Source: Bacteroidales bacterium (lineage in GTDB: Bacteria; Bacteroidota; Bacteroidia; Bacteroidales; SMBSF39). From it: a DNA stretch of 12,677 nt. The notes beneath the pieces were generated by a model that saw nothing but the letters and a program-made list of their open reading frames with translations, made no database searches and had not been told where the DNA came from. Location of the stretch: NCBI GenBank assembly GCA_021107685.1, contig JAIOSH010000466.1, forward strand, positions 1 through 12,677. The letters run 5' to 3'. The translations under genes were made by a program, and so were the position numbers. Positions 8,229-12,677 of this stretch are shown here, one piece after another (position 1 is the stretch's first letter; the number at the start of each line of letters is the position of its first letter).

Positions 8229-8370
8229 CGTTATTGCGAGAAACTGACAGTAGGGATTGTGTAATGGAGTTTCGTGGCAATCTGTTAATAAATAATGAAT
8301 TAGGTTTCAAATAAACAGATTGCTTCTGAACGCCAACACACATGCCCCCCTACGGTTCATCGCAATGACG
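8229..8370. mobile_element. Palindromic MITE-like repeat, about 142 bp
   Basis: The outer ends CGTTATTGCGA (8229) and TCGCAATGACG (8360-8370) are inverted complements with one mismatch. The inner arms GCAATCTGTT (8277-8286) and AACAGATTGC (8313-8322) are exact inverted complements around a 26-base AT-rich loop. The parts between are only loosely complementary. I recognise this as the widespread Bacteroidota intergenic palindrome with GTCATTGCGA ends and an AGCAATCTGTT core. It has no coding capacity, so it would need a transposase supplied elsewhere. It ends three bases before the nuclease stop codon and could terminate transcription from that side. Confidence 0.7.
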
Positions 8371-8373
8371 ACA

Positions 8374-9411
8374 TTATGAACAGACTCTAATTAGTTTATA
8401 AACACGGTTTTTAGAATTATCGGTAAATATGATTTTAACAAAATATAGTCCTCTATGAAGATATTTTATATCAATAATATATTTATAATTTTCAGTTGTA
8501 TAATCAGTCTCTATTTCTTTACCAACCAAGTTAAATATTTTAAAAGAAGGAATAGGAAGATTGGTATATTTGGAAAAATCAATTGTAATATGGTCTTTTG
8601 CAGGATTGGGATATATTATTATTTGATCTTCGGTAAATAAAATTGAATTTGTAGTAGAAGACGGATCCCATATTAAATTAACAAATTCAGGGTGGTCAAT
8701 AAAAGGGTTTCTGTTATTTTGATATGAATAAATAACATTATTCCTGTTATTTTCAAAATCATCAGGTGGGTCCTGGATATTCCATTCTAATAGAGCAGAT
8801 AACTTACCGTGTTCAGGTGCAGGAGCGGTATTAACAGCATCAACGGCTTCTAAGTCAAGTTCGCCGCTACTGCCCTCGTAACGTACAGCCATATAAAATA
8901 TCATCCTTGCAACATCTCCTTTTACTTCATCTCTCGGTTCCCATGAGTCATCATCATAATAGCAGCCTGTTGCTTCGGGATGTTGCTGACCGCCATTATC
9001 AAAATCTTTATTTCCCCTCGAACTGTTTACCGAAGCATCGGTAGGTCTTATATGGTGCGCATCAGTTCCGCATGGTGGAGCATTACCGAAATCGCCGTGT
9101 GATTTTGCCCACACATGCTCACGGTTCCAATCGTCAGGTCCGCCTCCGAATGTTGATTTGTGTTGAGACCTGCCTGTATATAATAAAATAATATTATTGG
9201 AATTATTAGGATCTTCGTCAGTATTCTTTAATATAAAATCTTTAAGATCATCATAAGAATATTCAATATGTTCTTTTATGATATTATGAAGAGCGGCTTT
9301 TAGCTCATTGCCTGACAATCCAATAGCATTGTCGTAATAACCCGGTGGTATCTGTCCAAATACACTTATGTATAGAAGAATGGTTACAATAATTAATATT
9401 AATTTTTTCAT
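8374..9411 (-). CDS. T9SS-secreted endonuclease I family nuclease
   Basis: A 345-residue protein. Residues 1-19 are a signal peptide (MKKLILIIV...SVFG|Q) with no lipobox Cys. Residues about 25-250 match the endonuclease I family (EndA/Vvn, beta-beta-alpha metal fold): NREHVWAKSHG at 96-106 with E98 and H99 (His is the general base in Vvn), GTDAHHIRP at 115-123, SVNSSRGNKDF at 128-137, GDVARMIFYMAVRY at 165-178, and RNPFIDHPEFVNLIW at 234-248. Family members cut DNA (and often RNA) non-specifically with Mg. C114 and C150 could form a disulfide. Residues about 262-345 are a T9SS sorting domain (IIIYPNPAKD, FKIFNLVGKE, HRGLYFVKI). I infer extracellular nucleic-acid degradation for nutrients or biofilm remodelling. 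The last residues (RVCS) are atypical for a sorting domain and lie directly beside the palindromic repeat. It is transcribed divergently from the propeller pair. No Shine-Dalgarno is seen before the ATG. Confidence 0.95.
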   Translation of the reverse strand: MKKLILIIVTILLYISVFGQIPPGYYDNAIGLSGNELKAALHNIIKEHIEYSYDDLKDFILKNTDEDPNNSNNIILLYTGRSQHKSTFGGGPDDWNREHVWAKSHGDFGNAPPCGTDAHHIRPTDASVNSSRGNKDFDNGGQQHPEATGCYYDDDSWEPRDEVKGDVARMIFYMAVRYEGSSGELDLEAVDAVNTAPAPEHGKLSALLEWNIQDPPDDFENNRNNVIYSYQNNRNPFIDHPEFVNLIWDPSSTTNSILFTEDQIIIYPNPAKDHITIDFSKYTNLPIPSFKIFNLVGKEIETDYTTENYKYIIDIKYLHRGLYFVKIIFTDNSKNRVYKLIRVCS

Positions 9412-9588
9412 TGTGATATACTATTTGCTTTGTAAAAGTTTGTAAAAAAACATAATTTTAATGATTAATAGATATTTTAATAATACCTAAGCTGTTATAA
9501 GTTATAAGTTATTAGCTGCTATCAATTTATATAACTTTTATTTATATTTATTTGAAGCCTTTAAGCTACGCTAAGTTTTTTCCATTGT

Positions 9589-9620
9589 CAAATGTATTAA
9601 TGATTTTTGAATTCACCAAA
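9589..9620 (-). promoter_or_regulatory. Candidate Bacteroidota promoter for the nuclease gene
   Basis: Read on the minus strand, TTTG (9620-9617) is followed after 20 bases by TACATTTG (9596-9589). This fits the established Bacteroidota -33 TTTG / -7 TAnnTTTG consensus with its usual spacing of about 19-21. Transcription would start near 9582 and leave a leader of about 170 bases before the ATG at 9411. The AT-rich background makes chance matches possible. Confidence 0.5.
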
Positions 9621-9667
9621 ATTATTTTTTAAATTTAAAAAAAAGTAACAATAAAATTAAAATTTCG

Positions 9668-9675
9668 TATTTTTG
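9668..9675 (+). promoter_or_regulatory. Candidate -7 promoter element for the propeller gene pair
   Basis: TATTTTTG matches the Bacteroidota -7 consensus TAnnTTTG. It lies 38 bases before the ATG at 9714, which would leave a leader of about 30 bases carrying the Shine-Dalgarno. No TTTG is seen at the expected -33 distance, so support is partial. Confidence 0.35.
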
Positions 9676-9703
9676 AAAAAAAATATATTAAAATCTAAAA
9701 AAC

Positions 9704-9708
9704 GGAGG
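9704..9708 (+). promoter_or_regulatory. Strong Shine-Dalgarno GGAGG before the first propeller gene
   Basis: GGAGG, within ACGGAGGT, stands five bases before the ATG at 9714 and fixes this start. It is notable because Bacteroidota genes mostly lack such sites, and the other gene starts here (8108, 9411, 525) show none. The same leader recurs before the second copy at 11509. Confidence 0.85.
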
Positions 9709-9713
9709 TAATT

Positions 9714-11486
9714 ATGAAAAAAAGAATCTTTACTTATTTAATGCTTATTTGTTTTCCTTTTTTATTGTTTGCTCAATGGAGTAATGACCCATTGTTGAAT
9801 ACAGAAATAATGGATACAATAGGAGAGCAGGTATTACCAAAAATTGTCGTGCATACAAACGGTGAAAGTTACATTTCCTGGTTTTCAGAATTTGATGACT
9901 TTAATTATAATGTTTATATGCAACGATTGGATGCTAACGGAAATAAATTGTGGGGCGAAAATGGATTATTAATTAGCAACCACCCAACAGAGACATGGTT
10001 TACTGATTATGATTTAATAATTGATCAGGATAGTTGTGCCATACTTGTTACACAGGATTACAGAACAGGTTACAGCAATGTGTTTGCTTACAGGATTTCA
10101 CATGAAGGAGAATTCTTTTGGGGCAACAATGGCATTGCACTTACAAATGATGAATATTTTAACCCTTCCCCAAAAGTTGTTGAAACAAATAAAGGGGATT
10201 TCATTTTTATATGGAATATTGATCATTTTGATACAAGCCAAAATATGAAAATCGGATTACAAAGAGTATCTAAGAATGGTGATATATTATGGGGAAATGA
10301 TGTTATCATAAGTGACTCATTTCATAATTATGAACCTGATATTTTATTTACAGAAGATGATAACATTATTGTAGCATGGAATAGGACCAAATGCTTTGAT
10401 TCTATTTTGGGTCAAGCTTGTTTTATGCATATTCATGCTCAAAAAATTGATACAAATGGAAATTTTGTTTGGCAGAATAATATACAAATAGACACGGGAA
10501 ATTTATTACCTTCTTTATCAAATATTAAACCTGTTTTAGAAAATGATGGTAATGGAGGAGCTTATATTATGTGGGAGGCAGAATATTTATTTAGTACTAC
10601 AACTTTTGTGCAGCATATTGGTGCTGATGGTAATGTTCAATGGGCTGCCAATGGTAAGGAGGTCTCCACCTTGCAGGAAAATTCTCACAGTGAAGCTGCA
10701 TTGTGCTACCATGATGGATTTAATCAAGTATTTGTATTTTGGCAGGAATATCATTATGATGGTGTAAACCTGCAGGATAATTTCGGTGTCTATGGTCAAA
10801 GACTATCAGGCACAGGACACAGATTATGGGGTGATGCAGGAAAAGCTTTGGTTGAATTAACACCGGATACAATTTTTTATAATATAAGGGCAAAAAAAAG
10901 CTCAGATATTGATATAGGAGTATTTTTCAAAAAAGAATATTTTGTCATTAATCCTCCCGATACTTTATTTAAAACTAAAATCAATGCAATGCGAATTGAC
11001 CATCAAGGCGAATTTGTATGGGAAAAGGAAAAAATTGTTTTATCATCAGTAGAAAGTGGAAAGATGTATATGGAAGTCAGTGATTTTATGAGTAGTCAAT
11101 GGATAGCTGTTTGGGCAGATAATCGTAATGACCCACAGTTCGAATATGAAACCGGCATTTATGCTCAAAATATTAGTATTGTCGGTAACTTAGGACCTAC
11201 AGGAATAAAAGAAAAAAATAAATTCACTGCTAATACATTATTAAATTATCCAAATCCATTCAAAAACTCAACAACAATAGAATATAAAATAACTGAAACC
11301 TGTAATGTTAACATTTCATTATACACTCTTCAGGGGCACTTTGTAAAAAACATTTTTAATGGGATTAAAACACCAGGAACTTATACTATGAATATTTCCG
11401 GCAATGAATTAAGCCCGGGTATTTACATATATAAATTAAAAACAGACAATTATAATATTTTTAATAAAATGGTTATAATAAAATAA
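9714..11486 (+). CDS. T9SS-secreted beta-propeller-like repeat protein, copy 1
   Basis: A 590-residue protein. Signal peptide residues 1-20 (MKKRIFTYLM...LLFA|Q). Residues about 35-490 carry a degenerate repeat of 56-64 residues: a strand ending in W or its equivalent (ISWFSE, VAWNRT, IMWEAE, VFWQEY, AVWADN), then [YAG].Q[RK][LI]....G...WG..G. The second Trp falls at 80, 136, 193, 253, 310, 372 and 436. That gives seven complete copies plus an eighth first half at about 462-490, which suggests a closed seven- or eight-bladed beta-propeller. The C-terminus (about 508-590) is a type A T9SS sorting domain (LLNYPNPFKN, ISLYTLQG, SPGIYIYKLKT, KMVIIK). No catalytic motif was recognised, so the function is unknown; a surface or extracellular binding role is inferred. 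Two stop codons follow in tandem. Only 22 bp separate it from its paralog, so the two are probably cotranscribed. Confidence 0.93.
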   Translation: MKKRIFTYLMLICFPFLLFAQWSNDPLLNTEIMDTIGEQVLPKIVVHTNGESYISWFSEFDDFNYNVYMQRLDANGNKLWGENGLLISNHPTETWFTDYDLIIDQDSCAILVTQDYRTGYSNVFAYRISHEGEFFWGNNGIALTNDEYFNPSPKVVETNKGDFIFIWNIDHFDTSQNMKIGLQRVSKNGDILWGNDVIISDSFHNYEPDILFTEDDNIIVAWNRTKCFDSILGQACFMHIHAQKIDTNGNFVWQNNIQIDTGNLLPSLSNIKPVLENDGNGGAYIMWEAEYLFSTTTFVQHIGADGNVQWAANGKEVSTLQENSHSEAALCYHDGFNQVFVFWQEYHYDGVNLQDNFGVYGQRLSGTGHRLWGDAGKALVELTPDTIFYNIRAKKSSDIDIGVFFKKEYFVINPPDTLFKTKINAMRIDHQGEFVWEKEKIVLSSVESGKMYMEVSDFMSSQWIAVWADNRNDPQFEYETGIYAQNISIVGNLGPTGIKEKNKFTANTLLNYPNPFKNSTTIEYKITETCNVNISLYTLQGHFVKNIFNGIKTPGTYTMNISGNELSPGIYIYKLKTDNYNIFNKMVIIK

Positions 11487-11498
11487 TAATTTAAAAAC

Positions 11499-11503
11499 GG
11501 AGG
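11499..11503 (+). promoter_or_regulatory. Duplicated Shine-Dalgarno GGAGG before the second propeller gene
   Basis: The site has the same sequence and the same five-base spacing as the one at 9704-9708. The identity with the first copy runs from the A-run upstream of GGAGG into the signal-peptide codons. It sets the start at 11509, which is otherwise the only ATG that yields a signal peptide. Confidence 0.85.
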
Positions 11504-11508
11504 TAATT

Positions 11509-12677
11509 ATGAAAAAAAGAATTTTTACTTATTTAATGTTTGTTTGTTTTCCATTTTTGTTGTTTGCACAATGGAGTAATGATCCATCACTAAACACAGA
11601 AATAACGGATACAATAGGAGAGCAGGTAATATCAAAGGTTGTTGTGAATGCTGATAACGGGGAAAGCTACATTTCCTGGTTTTCCAATTTTGGAGGTAAC
11701 CAGTATGATGTTTATATGCAACGATTTGATGCCAACGGAAATAAATTGTGGGCAGATGACTTGTTAATAAGCGACCACACGACTAATACATGGGTTACGG
11801 ATTATGGTCTTGTAATTGACAATGAAGGATGTGCCATACTTGTTACACAGGATTATAGAACAGACTACAGTGATGTTTATGCTTACCGCATATCGCCTGA
11901 AGGAGAATTTCTTTGGGGTGATGATGGTATTGCTTTAACAAATGACAATGATTTTAATCCTCATCCAAGAGCAGTTGTAACTCAGGATGGGAATATTGTA
12001 TTTGCTATTGAATCTGATCCTGAAGACACAACACAATTTACGAAAATACACTTGCAAAAATTATCAACCGAGGGGGTATCGCTTTGGGATGACAATGTAA
12101 TTATCAGTAGTGATACAATGTTTCTTATGCTTCCTTATTTTCATAAACTTATTCAATCTGAAGATAACAGTACTATTATAGTATGGGTTGAAACAGCAAC
12201 TACCGATACAGTAATGGGTAACTGGCCCAATATGTATCCTTTTGCACAGAAAATTGACAGCGATGGTAATTTTGTATGGCAAAGCAAAGTAGCAATCAAT
12301 ACTTTGGATAATATGCCATTGAGACCATTCTTTCCTTCTATTGTAAGTGATGGAAATAGCGGCTTCTTTATCGGTTGGATGGGATTTCCCGGCCCGCTTT
12401 ACACTTCTTATGTTCAGCATATAAATTCTGAGGGAGTAGCACAGTGGACACCAAATGGAGTTAATGTTTCCGATTTAATCCAATATCAACATGCTGGGCC
12501 GGCACTTACTTTTCTTCCTCAAAATGATGAGCTTTTTGTGTTTTGGAACGAGTTGAGAGAATATAGTGAAATTGATGTTCGATGTGCAATATTCGGTCAA
12601 AAGTTCTCCAATACAGGCGAAAGACTGTGGACAGACGAGGGAGAGATGTTTGACGGATGGCATTCATGGTTTGATAC
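11509..12677 (+). CDS. T9SS-type beta-propeller-like repeat protein, copy 2 (3' partial)
   Basis: Reading from the ATG at 11509, the frame stays open to the window end: 389 codons plus two bases, with no stop. It is a paralog of the preceding gene. Residues 1-26 differ from it at only two positions (MKKRIFTYLM then FVCFPFLLFAQ), and blade 1 and 2 motifs are nearly the same (SYISWFSNF, VYMQRFDANGNKLW, AILVTQDYRTDYSDVYAYRIS, EGEFLWGDDGIALT). Repeat Trp residues fall at 81, 136, 193, 257, 313 and 374, so six blades are visible. Divergence from copy 1 clearly grows after about residue 145. A C-terminal T9SS sorting domain is expected beyond the window edge but cannot be seen. The function is unknown, as for copy 1. 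Confidence 0.93.
   Translation, partial: MKKRIFTYLMFVCFPFLLFAQWSNDPSLNTEITDTIGEQVISKVVVNADNGESYISWFSNFGGNQYDVYMQRFDANGNKLWADDLLISDHTTNTWVTDYGLVIDNEGCAILVTQDYRTDYSDVYAYRISPEGEFLWGDDGIALTNDNDFNPHPRAVVTQDGNIVFAIESDPEDTTQFTKIHLQKLSTEGVSLWDDNVIISSDTMFLMLPYFHKLIQSEDNSTIIVWVETATTDTVMGNWPNMYPFAQKIDSDGNFVWQSKVAINTLDNMPLRPFFPSIVSDGNSGFFIGWMGFPGPLYTSYVQHINSEGVAQWTPNGVNVSDLIQYQHAGPALTFLPQNDELFVFWNELREYSEIDVRCAIFGQKFSNTGERLWTDEGEMFDGWHSWFD

Noticed and set aside
12064..12663. Minus-strand frames of 118 and 62 codons near the right end
   Set aside because: They lie opposite the second propeller paralog, whose frame is open through the whole region and matches copy 1 at protein level.

Overview
The window looks like chromosomal DNA from a free-living or gut/sediment member of the Bacteroidota. 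It is AT-rich. Secreted proteins start with Lys-rich signal peptides that end in FAQ or FGQ, and three of the five genes visibly end in the C-terminal sorting domain of the type IX secretion system (T9SS). Most genes lack a Shine-Dalgarno sequence, and candidate promoters fit the Bacteroidota pattern TTTG-N20-TAnnTTTG. Genus or species cannot be told from this window.

Layout: (1) 115-525, minus strand, is a broken or truncated N-terminal fragment of a beta-helix type secreted protein. (2) 571-1958 is a long non-coding stretch packed with inverted and tandem repeats. Two of these form concentric structures, centred near 1031 and 1661. (3) 1959-8108, minus strand, encodes a 2049-residue modular surface protein with Ig-like segments, two LamG lectin-like domains, a beta-rich central segment, a propeller-like region and a T9SS sorting domain. 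(4) 8229-8370 is a large imperfect palindrome that reads like a non-autonomous mobile repeat; it sits directly against the stop codon of the next gene. (5) 8374-9411, minus strand, encodes an extracellular endonuclease I family nuclease with a T9SS sorting domain. (6) 9412-9713 is a divergent promoter region. (7) 9714-11486 and 11509-12677 (the latter running off the end), plus strand, are tandem paralogs. Both encode secreted repeat proteins, probably beta-propellers, and both are preceded by the same strong Shine-Dalgarno leader.

Taken together the genes encode part of a T9SS-exported surface or extracellular repertoire: a nuclease for DNA breakdown, a very large lectin-like protein and a duplicated propeller pair. 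No defence system, CRISPR array, integrase, tRNA or rRNA was seen. The least ordinary features are the repeat-rich 1.4 kb intergenic region, where three otherwise different repeat families share the head pattern GCCAC-N5-CAC, and the duplicated propeller genes whose duplication includes the ribosome binding site.
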